A DNA stretch of 64,000 nucleotides. Source: Candidatus Amarobacillus elongatus. GTDB taxonomy: Bacteria; Chloroflexota; Dehalococcoidia; Tepidiformales; Tepidiformaceae. The stretch lies in contig JADJBX010000001.1 of NCBI GenBank assembly GCA_016703545.1, positions 372,001 to 436,000 on the forward strand, read 5' to 3'. Both the position numbers and the translations under genes were made by a program. The notes beneath the pieces are model-generated. The model had not been told where the DNA came from, ran no database searches, and saw only the letters and a list, made by a program, of their open reading frames with translations. Shown one piece after another: positions 1 to 8,725 of the stretch. Within the stretch, counting starts at the first letter, position 1; every line of letters begins with the position of its first letter.

Positions 1-566
1 GCCCCGGCGACCCAGAACATGGTCACGGTGATGACGAGGATGATCATCGTCGTGCCAAGGCTGGGTTCGAGGATGATGAGGGTGGCGACCAGGCCAATGA
101 TGATGACGAAGGGGATGAGGCCGCCCTCCCACGTTCGCACCTGCTCCGGGCCCTTGCTCTGCAGCCACGCGGCCACGTAAAGGATGACGGTGAGCTTGGC
201 GAATTCGGCGGGCTGGATGGTGAGGTCGCCGGCGCCGATCCAGCGGCGCGCGCCATTGCCTTCGACGCCGACGACAAGGACGGCGATGAGCATGAAGATC
301 GTGATGAGCATGATGGGCATCGCGTACCGCCGGTAGATGCGGTAGTCGATGCGCATCGCGACGACCATGAGGATGGTGCCGGCGATCGCCCAGATGAACT
401 GGCGGAAGATGTAGTAGTTCGCATCGCCGAAGCGGGCGAGGCCGATAACGAAGCTGGCGCTCCACACGACCACGAGGCCGGTGATGGTGAGTGCGGCGGC
501 AAGCGCGATAAGCGCGAAATCGGGGCGGCCCGGGGCCCAGTCACCGGTGCGTGGGGCTGCGGCCAT
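1..566 (-). CDS. ftsW: FtsW, cell-division SEDS glycan polymerase (3' end cut by window edge)
   Basis: SEDS-family polytopic membrane protein that polymerises septal peptidoglycan from lipid II with its partner PBP (FtsI). Only the first ~188 residues are inside the window. Several hydrophobic helices are visible, and residues ~100-120 carry the family-typical stretch GNGARRWIGAG followed by QPAEFAKL and later EPSLGT, which are signatures of FtsW/RodA/SpoVE. The ATG overlaps the murD stop by one base (TGATG) and follows an AGGAGG Shine-Dalgarno, so it is translationally coupled to murD in the dcw operon. FtsW rather than RodA is preferred because of the location directly after murD. Confidence 0.93.
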   Translation of the reverse strand, partial: MAAAPRTGDWAPGRPDFALIALAAALTITGLVVVWSASFVIGLARFGDANYYIFRQFIWAIAGTILMVVAMRIDYRIYRRYAMPIMLITIFMLIAVLVVGVEGNGARRWIGAGDLTIQPAEFAKLTVILYVAAWLQSKGPEQVRTWEGGLIPFVIIIGLVATLIILEPSLGTTMIILVITVTMFWVAG

Positions 567-1952
567 CACGCCACCTCCTGAAAGCCGGGAAGGGCCCGGA
601 CGAGTGCGCGGAATGCTTCGCCGCGGGCTTCGAAGTGGGGATACACGTCGAAGCTGGTCCCGGCGGGCGAGAGGAGCACGGCATCGCCGGGCCGGACGCG
701 GGCGGCGGCCTCGGCGACCGCGTCCTCGAGGTTCTGCACGAGCACGCAGTCGGCGACGGCGGAGCCCATGGCCTCGCGGAAGAGCGCGCCGGATTCGCCG
801 AAACAGATGACCGCGTGGCAGCGCTGGCGGACGAGCTCCTGCAGCCCATCGAGCGGGAGCTTCTTGTCGCGGCCGCCGAGCAGCAGGACCACGGGCTCGG
901 TGAGGGCGCGCAGGCCGGCCATCGTGCGCTCGGGCGAGGTGGCGATGCTGTCGTTGATCCAGGTCGCACCGCCGGCCGAACCCACGACTTCGAGGCGGTG
1001 CGGCACGCCGGGGAAGGCACGGGCGGCGCGTGCCATGGCGTCGGCGGGGAAGCCGGCGGCATCGGCGATGGCACAGGCCATGACGACGTTCGCAAGGTTA
1101 TGTTCGCCACGAAGCAGGATGCCGCCGCGGTCCAGGATCGCGCGGGAGCGGGCGCCGCGGCGCGCGATGATGTCGCTGCCGTCGAGCCAGGCGCCGTCCC
1201 CTTCCACTTCGCCCCCTGATGGAGGTGCGCGCGAGCTGCGCGCGCACCGCGGGGATGAGGCCGATGCTCGTGTCGTCGTCGATGTTCAGGATGGCGGTGT
1301 CCGCGGCGGTCTGGTGCGCGAGGAGGGTCCGCTTCAGCCCGACGTATTCGTCCCAGCGGAACTGATCGAGGTGGTTTGGAGTCACGTTGGTGATGGCGCC
1401 GATCGCGGGCGAGCGGTCGGTGTACTGGAGCTGGGTGTGGCTGATTTCGAGGATGACCGTGGTCGTGGGGGTGATGTCGCCAAGGCGGCCGAGCAACGCC
1501 TCGCCGATGTTTCCACCGACGACATGGTCGATGCCGGCCTCTCGCGCCATCGCGCCGACGAGCGCCGTCGTCGTGGACTTGCCACTGGAGCCGGTGATGC
1601 CGATCACGCGGCCGGGGACGAGCTGGAGGAAGAGCCGCATCTGCGAAGTGATGGGAATTCCGAGCTCGCGGGCGCGGACGAGCGCCGGGTCGTAGCGCAG
1701 CACGGACTGCGAGACCGCCACGAGGTCGAAGCCATCGGGATCAAGGAGCGGCCCGCCGGTGACCACGCGTTCCACTCCCGGCGGCGGAGCGGCCTTCGCG
1801 GCGGCGAGCTGGGCGGCCGAGCGGGTGTCGGACATGGTGACGGCGGCGCCGTTCGCCACGAGCCAGGCGGCGAGGTCCCGCCCTTCGATGCCGAGCGAGT
1901 ACACGAGCACGCGGCGGCCGCGCACGGAAGGAACGCCGGCGGAGGCGGTCAT
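566..1952 (-). CDS. murD: MurD, UDP-N-acetylmuramoyl-alanine--D-glutamate ligase, interrupted by a one-base frameshift
   Basis: Cytoplasmic Mur ligase that adds D-Glu to UDP-MurNAc-L-Ala. The N-terminal Rossmann domain (LVYSLGIEGRDLAAWL), the ATP-binding loop GITGSSGKSTT and the metal-site region NVTPNHLDQF lie in one frame. The C-terminal Mur ligase domain, including the GEHNLANVVMA and GGRDKKLPL motifs, lies in the next. The frames join at a run of five C (1212-1216; G on the coding strand). Removing one G restores an unbroken ligase of about 461 residues. The ATG overlaps the mraY stop (ATGA), and the stop overlaps the ftsW start. Because murD is essential and the break is in a homopolymer, a sequencing or assembly error is more likely than a real lesion. 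Confidence 0.9.
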
Positions 1953-2917
1953 TCGGGCACCGCCAGGGCGAGCGCAACGCCGAGCATGCCGGCGGCAATG
2001 GCGACGAGCCAGGCGCGCGTCACGATCTGGGTTTCGGCCCATCCACTGAGTTCGAGATGCATGTGGAAGGGAGCGCGCTTGAAGAACCGCTTGCCACCGG
2101 TCGCTCGGAAGTAGGCGATCTGGATGATGTTGGAGAGGGCTTCGATCACGAAGACGATGCCGATGACGGGCAGCAGGAGCCACTGGCCGGTCATCAGGGC
2201 GAGGACGGCGAGGCTGGACCCGAGCGCGAGGGCGCCGGTATCGCCCATGAAGACCATCGCGGGGTGGGCGTTGTACCAGAGGAAGCCGAGGTTCGCGCCG
2301 GCGATGATGAAGGCGAAGGTGGCGACGAACTCCTGCCCCTGGATGAAGGCGATGATGCCGTAGGCGATGAACGCCACGAGGGTGGTGCCGCCGGCGAGGC
2401 CGTCGAGGCCATCGGTGACGGCGACGGCGGCGGTGGTCGCGACGATGGTGACTGTGGCCACCAGCAGGTAGAACAGTCCGAGCTGGTAGTGCCCCTGCCA
2501 GGGGATGTTGATGGACTCGACTTCGATGTGGTCGTAGAGGATCCAGGCTGCGCCGGCCGCGAGCACCGTGGTGAAGGCGATCTTGAAGCGCCAGCTGAGG
2601 CCGGTCTGGCGGCGCCCCTGGAGCGTCCCCATGTCGTCGACGACGCCGGCGGCGCCGGTGATGCCGATCATGGCCATCGGGAGGAGAATCGAACGGTGGT
2701 CCCACCAGTCGACCGCGACGGCGGCGACGAGGAAGGTGGGTGCCCAGATCATGAGGCCGCCGAAGGTGGGAGTGCCCGCCTTCTTGGTGTGGGCCGCGGT
2801 CTGGTATTCGCTAATAGCCTTGCCCATCTTCTGGGCTCGCAGGTAGCGGAGGATGGGGCCGCCGAGCACGACGGCGAGGCCGAACGTGATGACGCCGGAG
2901 ACGAGCGCGTGAATCAC
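1949..2917 (-). CDS. mraY: MraY, phospho-N-acetylmuramoyl-pentapeptide transferase
   Basis: Integral membrane enzyme that transfers phospho-MurNAc-pentapeptide from the UDP precursor to undecaprenyl phosphate, making lipid I. The 322 residues contain about ten hydrophobic helices and the hallmark motifs: KKAGTPTFGGL near residue 45, VVDDMGTLQG near 90, ITDGLDGLAGG-type (AVTDGLDGLAGG) near 165, GDTGALALG near 224, and HMHLELSGW near the C-terminus, which supplies the active-site histidines. The start is a GTG whose GTGA overlaps the murF stop. Length and order are normal for a dcw operon. Confidence 0.97.
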   Translation of the reverse strand: MIHALVSGVITFGLAVVLGGPILRYLRAQKMGKAISEYQTAAHTKKAGTPTFGGLMIWAPTFLVAAVAVDWWDHRSILLPMAMIGITGAAGVVDDMGTLQGRRQTGLSWRFKIAFTTVLAAGAAWILYDHIEVESINIPWQGHYQLGLFYLLVATVTIVATTAAVAVTDGLDGLAGGTTLVAFIAYGIIAFIQGQEFVATFAFIIAGANLGFLWYNAHPAMVFMGDTGALALGSSLAVLALMTGQWLLLPVIGIVFVIEALSNIIQIAYFRATGGKRFFKRAPFHMHLELSGWAETQIVTRAWLVAIAAGMLGVALALAVPE

Positions 2918-4311
2918 GGCGCAGCCTCCAGTTCCGGGAGGATGGTCTCGAGGGCCTCGCTGCGGCTGCCCTTCACGAGGACCGTGTCCCCCTCGCGGAG
3001 CTGCCCCGCGAGGAAGGCGGCGCCTTCCTCCTTGGTTGCGAACCAGCGGGTACCCGAGAGGCCGGCCGAACGGGCCGAATCCGCGACGATGCGGCCGAGT
3101 TCGCCGAAGGTGACGAGCGCGGTGCAGTTGGCCGCGGCGACTTCACCGATGCGGCGGTGCTCGGCCTCGGCGTGGTCGCCGAGTTCGGCCATTTTGCCGA
3201 GGAAGGCGATGGTGCGGCCGCCGCTGGCGCGCTGCGCGCCAAGCATGGCGAGCGCGCCGGCGACCGAGGCAGGACTGGCGTTGTAGCGGTCATCAATAAG
3301 GGTGGAGCCGTTGCGGCCGCGAAGTTCGCGCGCGCGCCCCGCCGCCTCGCTCTGGCGGACGCTGTTCGCGGCATCGAAGAACGAGACCCCGAGGGCCATG
3401 GCGACGGCCATCGCGGCGACGGCGGCGGGGACGGTGTGCTCGCCCGGCAGGGGGGTATCGACGCGGGCCTGCTTCGCCCCCGAGGTGACGAAGAAGCGCC
3501 CCCCGGAGAGCCCTTCGCCGTGGTAGTCGGACCAGGTGAGAAGCGGGCGCGGGGCGGCGGCTTCGAGGCCGCGGCCAAAGGTGATGGTGCGGCAGGCCAG
3601 GCCTTCGGCGCCGGCGGCAATGCGCGGGTCGTCGACGTTCAGGACGGCGGTGCCGTTCTCGGGCAGCCAGCGCGCGAGGCTCAGCTTCTCCTCGGCGATG
3701 GCTTCGATGCTGCCGAGCTTCTCGACGTGCGTGAGGCCGATGTTGAGGACGACCCCAACCTCGGGCTCGGCGATGTCGCACAGGAGGGCAATTTCGCCCT
3801 TCGAATCCATGCCCATTTCGAGCACGGAGACCTCGTGCTCCTCGGTGAGGGAGAGAAGGGCGAGGGGGAGGCCTTCGCGCGAGTTGAAGTTGCCTGTGCT
3901 GCGATGTGTCCGGAAGTGGCGCGAGAGGACGCCGGCCGTCATCTCCTTGGCGGTCGTCTTGCCCACGGTGCCGGTGATGCCGACGACGTGCGCGCCGCAG
4001 TGGCGCCGCCACGCGTGCGCGAGCTGGCCGACGGCGCGGGTGGGGTCCGGTGCGACGATGACGGTTTGGCCGGGCCACTCGCCTTCGGGGCGGCGCCCGC
4101 AGATGGCGGCGACGGCGCCGTTCCGGAGCGCGGCCGCGACGTAGAGGTTGCCGTCGGTGTTCTCGCCGGGGAAGGCGGTAAACAGGTCACCCGGGGCGAC
4201 GTTGCGGGAATCGGCGGCGCCGCCGGTGATGGGCGTGTCCGGGCCCTCGGTCACCTCGTAGCCGTGTTCGCGCATGGCGCGGGCGGCGAAGGCGGTCGTG
4301 AGGGTGGTCAT
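2914..4311 (-). CDS. murF: MurF, UDP-MurNAc-tripeptide--D-alanyl-D-alanine ligase
   Basis: Cytoplasmic ATP-dependent ligase adding the D-Ala-D-Ala dipeptide to complete the UDP-MurNAc-pentapeptide. Of its 465 residues, the N-terminal uridine-binding domain carries DSRNVAPGDLFTAFPGE, the central domain has the ATP loop GITGTVGKTTAKEM (about residue 113) and NIGLTHVEKLGS, and the C-terminal domain has DDRYNASPASVAGAL (about 340) and FLGKMAELGDHAEAEH. The ATG overlaps the ftsI stop (ATGA), giving coupled translation. Confidence 0.97.
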   Translation of the reverse strand: MTTLTTAFAARAMREHGYEVTEGPDTPITGGAADSRNVAPGDLFTAFPGENTDGNLYVAAALRNGAVAAICGRRPEGEWPGQTVIVAPDPTRAVGQLAHAWRRHCGAHVVGITGTVGKTTAKEMTAGVLSRHFRTHRSTGNFNSREGLPLALLSLTEEHEVSVLEMGMDSKGEIALLCDIAEPEVGVVLNIGLTHVEKLGSIEAIAEEKLSLARWLPENGTAVLNVDDPRIAAGAEGLACRTITFGRGLEAAAPRPLLTWSDYHGEGLSGGRFFVTSGAKQARVDTPLPGEHTVPAAVAAMAVAMALGVSFFDAANSVRQSEAAGRARELRGRNGSTLIDDRYNASPASVAGALAMLGAQRASGGRTIAFLGKMAELGDHAEAEHRRIGEVAAANCTALVTFGELGRIVADSARSAGLSGTRWFATKEEGAAFLAGQLREGDTVLVKGSRSEALETILPELEAAP

Positions 4312-6044
4312 CGCCGCACCTGCTTGTTCACGTCGCTGGGGAGGACGTTCAGGTAGTTCAGCGCGTCATCGAGGATGGCCGCGGCGACCGGCGCGGCGGC
4401 AACGCGGCCGGTCAGGAGGTCCTGGTTCTGGTCCAGCTTCACGAGAACGATGAGGCGCGGGTTGTCGGTCGGCGCGAACTCCACGAACGACGCGATCTGG
4501 CGGTCGTCGTAGCCGCTGGCGACGGGGACGTTGGCGGTGCCGGACTTGCCGCCGGCCGTGTAGTTGCGCGGCTGCATCGGGTCCGGCCAGCCGGGATTGA
4601 CGACCTTTTCGAGCATCATGCGAATGGTCGCGCTGGTCTGCTCGGAGATGACCCGGCCCTCGACCGTGGGCGCGATATCGTGGCGGACGCCTCGGCCATC
4701 AATCGTGGCGGCGACGAGGTGGGGCTTCATGAGCAGGCCACCGTTGATGCAGGCGGCGATGGCGGAAAGCATCTGGATGGGAGTGACGCTGATGGACTGC
4801 CCGAACGACTGCGTCGCGAGGTCGACCGGGGACCACGGGGGGTCGAGATGCTCGTCCCCGGGCTTACGGATGATGCCCTCGGCTTCGCCCGAGAGGTCGA
4901 TCCCGGTCGTCCGGCCGAAGCCAAACGCGTCCAGGTACTTATGGAAGAGGGGCTGGCCGAGCTTTTCGACCATGAAGACGGCGCCGGTGTTGATGGAGTT
5001 CTGGAGCACACCGGTCATGGTCTGCACACCGTAGACACGGTCGTCCCAGTTCTTAATGGTCACGTCGTACAAACGGATTTCACCCGTGTCGACGTACGAG
5101 GTATCGGGCGTGACGAGACCCTGGTCGATGGCGGCGGCGGCGGTCACGACCTTCATGACGGAGCCGGGCTCGTAGAGGTCGGTGACGGCCCGGTTCTTCA
5201 GGAGCTCGACCTGCTTCTTGTCGGAGAGGTCGAGGGAGCTGTACTTGAGGCCGGGGCTGCTGGCGAGCGCGAGGATTTCGCCCGTGTGGGGGTCCATCAT
5301 GATCACGGAGCCGCCCTGGGCGCGGTGCTCCTTCACGGCGGCGTCGAGCTTCTGCTCGGCCATCTGCTGGAGGTAGCGGTCGATGGTGAGGACGAGGTCC
5401 TGCCCGGGCTGGGGTTCTTCGACCACGGAGCGGCCGAAGGGGATGGGATCGCCGGTGGTGTCGCGTTCGTAGACGGCCTGGCCGGGCTTGCCGAGGAGTT
5501 CGCCGTTGTGCGAGAGCTCGATGCCCGCGAGGCCGGTGTTGTCGAGGCCGGTCAGCCCGAGGACGCTGGCGCCGACATCGCCTTCGGGGGTGACGCGCTT
5601 GCTGTCGGGCAGGAGGACGACGCCGGGGATCTCGGCGGCGGCGATTGCGTTGCCGGTGGCGTAATCGACGTCGCGGGCGACGAGGACGTCGCCATTCTTG
5701 CCGGCGACCATGGCACGCAGGGCCACGGCATCCATGCGAATGAGGCTCGCGAGCTGCTGCGATGCGGGCCCGGAGCGCTCGGGAGCGCGCCAGGTGCGAC
5801 CGCTGACGTACACGTTCCAGGTATCGACGGAGGCGGCGAGGACGTTGCCATTGCGGTCGAGGATGGAGCCGCGGCGGGCGTAAAAGGTGGCGTCGGCGGT
5901 CTGCTCTTCGCGGGTCTGCCGTGCGTAGGCGCCATGCTGGATGACCTGCAGCTGCACGAGGCGGCCGAGGATAACCAGGGCGAAGGCGCCGAGGAACGCA
6001 GCGGGCAACCAGACCCGGCGAGTGCCATGCCCTCGCTGTGCCAT
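4308..6044 (-). CDS. ftsI: FtsI/PBP2-type peptidoglycan transpeptidase (class B PBP)
   Basis: Septal cross-linking enzyme, membrane-anchored, partner of FtsW. A short cytoplasmic N-terminus is followed by one transmembrane helix (residues ~15-35), the PBP dimerisation domain, then the transpeptidase domain with the three active-site motifs: SVMK (acylated Ser) in EPGSVMKVVT, SIN in LQNSINTGAV, and KSG in GGKSGTANVP. No PASTA repeats follow, and the protein ends soon after the catalytic domain. An in-frame GTG exists at 6116, but I chose the ATG at 6044 because an AGGAGG lies nine bases upstream and this start clears the ftsL stop. Confidence 0.94.
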   Translation of the reverse strand: MAQRGHGTRRVWLPAAFLGAFALVILGRLVQLQVIQHGAYARQTREEQTADATFYARRGSILDRNGNVLAASVDTWNVYVSGRTWRAPERSGPASQQLASLIRMDAVALRAMVAGKNGDVLVARDVDYATGNAIAAAEIPGVVLLPDSKRVTPEGDVGASVLGLTGLDNTGLAGIELSHNGELLGKPGQAVYERDTTGDPIPFGRSVVEEPQPGQDLVLTIDRYLQQMAEQKLDAAVKEHRAQGGSVIMMDPHTGEILALASSPGLKYSSLDLSDKKQVELLKNRAVTDLYEPGSVMKVVTAAAAIDQGLVTPDTSYVDTGEIRLYDVTIKNWDDRVYGVQTMTGVLQNSINTGAVFMVEKLGQPLFHKYLDAFGFGRTTGIDLSGEAEGIIRKPGDEHLDPPWSPVDLATQSFGQSISVTPIQMLSAIAACINGGLLMKPHLVAATIDGRGVRHDIAPTVEGRVISEQTSATIRMMLEKVVNPGWPDPMQPRNYTAGGKSGTANVPVASGYDDRQIASFVEFAPTDNPRLIVLVKLDQNQDLLTGRVAAAPVAAAILDDALNYLNVLPSDVNKQVRR

Positions 6045-6094
6045 CCGAACGCGCCTCCTGCCGGCTGGCGGGGGAGCCTGGCCGGCGAACGGGA

Positions 6095-6532
6095 TTACTG
6101 CCCCAGCCGCACCCACTTCAGAAGTGAATGCAACCAGGATTCGGGCTCGTCCGTTTTGGGGGCGGGCCCGGGGAGATACTCGGCGGGGATTTTGGCCGGG
6201 GCTGGCCCCGGCTCATCGATCGTCACGTAGATGGGTGTTTCGGCGGGCCCGAGGCCGATTTCGGCGGCGCGCCGCTGGATGCGCGGCAGCGAAGTGAGCT
6301 GCGCGACATCGGCTTCGAGGAGGCGGATATCGCCATTGATGCGAGTCTGCTCGTTCTGCAGGCGCTGGACATCGAAGCCGCGGCTGGTGGCGGTGCTGTT
6401 CTGGAGCACCGGCAGCATGGCGGCGAGACCGGCGATGACGATCGCGGCGAGCACCCAGCCGTTGAACCCGGGGAGACGGACGGGAACGGGGAGGGAGCGG
6501 CGCTGGCCGTAGGGCTGATTAATCGCGGCCAC
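6095..6532 (-). CDS. ftsL: FtsL-like septum-formation protein
   Basis: A 145-residue bitopic protein with a basic N-terminus, one transmembrane helix (residues ~27-46) and a coiled-coil-like stretch (FDVQRLQNEQTRINGDIRLL) that ends in a short conserved-looking segment LPRIQRRAAEIGLGPAE. This is the architecture of FtsL/DivIC proteins that recruit FtsI and FtsW. After it comes an unusual ~50-residue Pro/Glu-rich tail ending SWLHSLLKWVRLGQ. The GTG start is preceded by GGAGGAACC. The assignment rests mainly on topology and position between rsmH and ftsI, since this family is poorly conserved. Confidence 0.8.
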   Translation of the reverse strand: MAAINQPYGQRRSLPVPVRLPGFNGWVLAAIVIAGLAAMLPVLQNSTATSRGFDVQRLQNEQTRINGDIRLLEADVAQLTSLPRIQRRAAEIGLGPAETPIYVTIDEPGPAPAKIPAEYLPGPAPKTDEPESWLHSLLKWVRLGQ

Positions 6533-6616
6533 GGTTCCTCCTCCAACGGTGGGTGACCCGCGTGGTGCGCGGGATGGTGAACGCGGTCCGCGGGGACCGC
6601 ATCGCGGGCGGCACGG

Positions 6617-7582
6617 TTATCGGATCCGTTCGGCGGCGCGGAGTACGGCGCTGCGTGCACGGGGGTTGGATGCGACTTCGGCCTCGGAGGGGCGGACAGC
6701 CCGCCGCGTGAGGTCGCGCAGGGTGGCGACGTGGCCACAACGGCAGACCGGGAGGCCGGGGGGGCAAAGGCAATCGACGGCTTCGCGTCGGATATACTGC
6801 TTGACGATGCGGTCTTCGAGAGAATGGAAGCTGATCACGACGAGTTTCCCGCCGTCGTCGTGACCGGTTCCAGGGCCGAGCAGGCTGTGGGCTTGCGGGA
6901 GGCCCGAGTCAAGGCTGTCGAGTTCGCCATTGACCCGGATCCGGAGCGCAAGAAAGACCTTGGTGGCGGGGTGAATTTGGGTTCGGCCTTTCGCACCCCC
7001 CACAGCCTGCCCGACGGCACTGGCCAGATCCCACGTCGTCCTCAGGGGACGAGCGCGGAGGATGGCGGCGGCGATGCGGCGCGATGCGCGCTCTTCGCCA
7101 TACCGCCAGATGAGGTCCGCGATATCGGCCTCATCCCATTCATTGACGATTTCGGCGGCGGTCAGGCCCGGCGTGCGCTGATCCATGCGCATGTCGAGCG
7201 GCCCTTCCTGGCCGAACATGAAGCCCCGTTCGGGGGCGCCGAACTGCAGCGAGGAAACGCCGAGATCCATGAGGATCCCGTCGGCCCGGTCGATGCCTTC
7301 CGCGGCGGCCATGGCGGCGAGATCGCGGAAGTTCCCGTGGACGAAACTGATGCGCCTCCCAAACGCCGTCAGTCTCGTCCGCGCGAACTCAAGCGCCTCG
7401 CGGTCCTGGTCGATGCAGAGCAGGCGGCCGGCCGGGCCAATCGCCTCGGCGATGCGCTCGCTGTGGCCACCGAGCCCGGTGGTGCAATCAATGTAGGTCC
7501 CGCCTTCGCGCACGGAGAGGTAACGCATGGTCTCTTCGAGCAGGACGGGCGTGTGGGAAGGTGCGAGCGTCATGACGGTCAC
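6617..7582 (-). CDS. rsmH: RsmH, 16S rRNA (cytosine1402-N4)-methyltransferase
   Basis: SAM-dependent methyltransferase modifying C1402 of 16S rRNA; 321 residues, normal length. HTPVLLEETMRYL at the N-terminus, the SAM loop DCTTGLGGHSE (about residue 33), DGILMDLGVSS (about 104) and GPLDMRMD (about 128) are family signatures. VVISFHSLEDRIVKQYIR is the conserved C-terminal motif. Translation may begin at the GTG (7582) or at an ATG three codons later; GGGGAGGAG lies just upstream of both. It follows mraZ by one base, the usual first pair of a dcw operon. Confidence 0.97.
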   Translation of the reverse strand: MTVMTLAPSHTPVLLEETMRYLSVREGGTYIDCTTGLGGHSERIAEAIGPAGRLLCIDQDREALEFARTRLTAFGRRISFVHGNFRDLAAMAAAEGIDRADGILMDLGVSSLQFGAPERGFMFGQEGPLDMRMDQRTPGLTAAEIVNEWDEADIADLIWRYGEERASRRIAAAILRARPLRTTWDLASAVGQAVGGAKGRTQIHPATKVFLALRIRVNGELDSLDSGLPQAHSLLGPGTGHDDGGKLVVISFHSLEDRIVKQYIRREAVDCLCPPGLPVCRCGHVATLRDLTRRAVRPSEAEVASNPRARSAVLRAAERIR

Positions 7583-7583
7583 G

Positions 7584-7988
7584 TTACTCCTCCCCTTCTT
7601 CGTCCAAGGCCTCGAGCGTGTCGCGGTCCCAGATTTCGTAGTGGTCGTTCATGCCAACGACGACGACCGGGCTATTGGGCTTGAGGCCCGCGTATTCGAC
7701 GAGCCGGGCGGGGATGTTCAGGCGGCCCTGAGCATCCTTGTTCACCGGGTCCGCATTCCCGAAGAACTTGCGGATCTGGATGCGGCCGCTCCGCGTCGAC
7801 GGATCCACGGACCCTTCGAGCCGGGCTCCTTCCGCATCGAAGGCCGCCTGTGTGTAGACGGCGATACAGCGGTCGGCGCCGGCGGTCAGGATGGCGGGGC
7901 CATCGAAGAACGGCCGGTAGCGGGGCGGCATGGGGACGCGGCCCTTGTCGTCGAGCTGGTAGGGAACCTGGCCGATGAAGCCTGCCAT
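7584..7988 (-). CDS. mraZ: MraZ, transcriptional regulator of the dcw operon
   Basis: DNA-binding protein that oligomerises into a ring and represses its own division/cell-wall operon. The 134 residues comprise two AbrB-like MraZ halves: FIGQVPYQLDDKGRVPMPPRYR at the N-terminus and the second swapped-hairpin half with DAQGRLNIPARLVEYAGL, followed by VVVVGMNDHYEIWD. The ATG at 7988 was chosen because MraZ proteins begin only a few residues before this first strand; an upstream in-frame start (8063) would add 25 non-conserved residues and overlap the operator. Three TGGG boxes lie just upstream. Confidence 0.95.
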   Translation of the reverse strand: MAGFIGQVPYQLDDKGRVPMPPRYRPFFDGPAILTAGADRCIAVYTQAAFDAEGARLEGSVDPSTRSGRIQIRKFFGNADPVNKDAQGRLNIPARLVEYAGLKPNSPVVVVGMNDHYEIWDRDTLEALDEEGEE

Positions 7989-8057
7989 TGCCCTTTGCTC
8001 GCCCCTTCGTTCGTCCGGGCGGGGGATGCTCCCCTGGGGGCATATCGTGGGATGATT

Positions 8058-8082
8058 CCCCACGCGTCCCCAAATTCACCCA
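8058..8082 (-). promoter_or_regulatory. MraZ operator: three TGGG boxes at 10-base spacing
   Basis: On the minus strand three boxes TGGGT, TGGGG and TGGGG occur at 8078-8082, 8068-8072 and 8058-8062, exactly ten bases apart. This matches the known MraZ recognition pattern of TGGGN repeats separated by five bases. A fourth, shifted G-run lies at 8098-8103. The boxes sit immediately downstream of the -10 element, so a bound MraZ ring would block transcription start or early elongation. Confidence 0.88.
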
Positions 8083-8089
8083 CGCAGAC

Positions 8090-8117
8090 CTTATCTTCCC
8101 CCACTCCGGCGTGTCAA
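8090..8117 (-). promoter_or_regulatory. Promoter of the mraZ/dcw operon
   Basis: A perfect -35 hexamer TTGACA (8112-8117) is followed after 16 bases by GATAAG (8090-8095), which matches four of six positions of the sigma-70 -10 box. The predicted transcript would start near 8083, directly in front of the three MraZ boxes, and lead into mraZ at 7988. Confidence 0.75.
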
Positions 8118-8154
8118 CAGGGTCTTTGAGCATCTGGGAACCATCGCCCTTACC

Positions 8155-8670
8155 ATGTGGCGCGTGGCACGCATCGCGATCCTGACCGCTTCCGACAAGG
8201 GCGCCGCCGGCGACCGCGAGGACGCCAGTGGCGACCTGGCGGAGCGGCGCTGCCGCGAGGGCGGCCACGACGTCGTGGCGCGCGCCATCGTGGCGGACGA
8301 CCGCGAAGCCATCGCCGCGAAGCTGCGGGAATGGGCCGACGCCGAGCTCGCGGACTGGGTCATCACGACGGGCGGCACGGGACTCACCGAACGTGACGTG
8401 ACGCCCGAAGCGACGCGGGACGTCGCGGAGCGTGATGTGCCGGGGGTGCCAGTGGCGCTCTGGCTCGAAGGGCTGAAAAAGACCCCGTTCGCGGTTCTTT
8501 CGCGGGGAATCGCGGTGCAACGCCGGAAGACGGTGATCGTGAATCTGCCGGGCAGCCCGAAGGCGGTGGCGGAGGGGATGGACGTGCTCCTGCCGCTGTT
8601 TCCCCACGGGACGCGGCTGATCGCGGGCCCGATGGAGCACGTCACGCCCGCCGACAGCGGCCGCGAGTGA
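8155..8670 (+). CDS. mogA: MogA/MoaB-type molybdopterin adenylyltransferase
   Basis: Cytosolic MPT-binding protein that adenylylates molybdopterin before molybdenum insertion. The 171 residues show the family fold: RIAILTASDKGAAGDREDASG at the N-terminus, WVITTGGTGLTERDVTPEAT (TTGGTG ligand loop, about residue 75-95) and VIVNLPGSPKAVAEG near the C-terminus (NLPGSP loop). It is transcribed divergently from mraZ. Its product could serve the molybdenum enzyme encoded at 36210-36803. MogA and MoaB cannot be told apart here. Confidence 0.9.
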   Translation: MWRVARIAILTASDKGAAGDREDASGDLAERRCREGGHDVVARAIVADDREAIAAKLREWADAELADWVITTGGTGLTERDVTPEATRDVAERDVPGVPVALWLEGLKKTPFAVLSRGIAVQRRKTVIVNLPGSPKAVAEGMDVLLPLFPHGTRLIAGPMEHVTPADSGRE

Positions 8671-8725
8671 GGCGCCGAGCGGTGGGGACGGGTGGGGACG
8701 ATCGCGGCGTGGTGGGGGATCTGAC

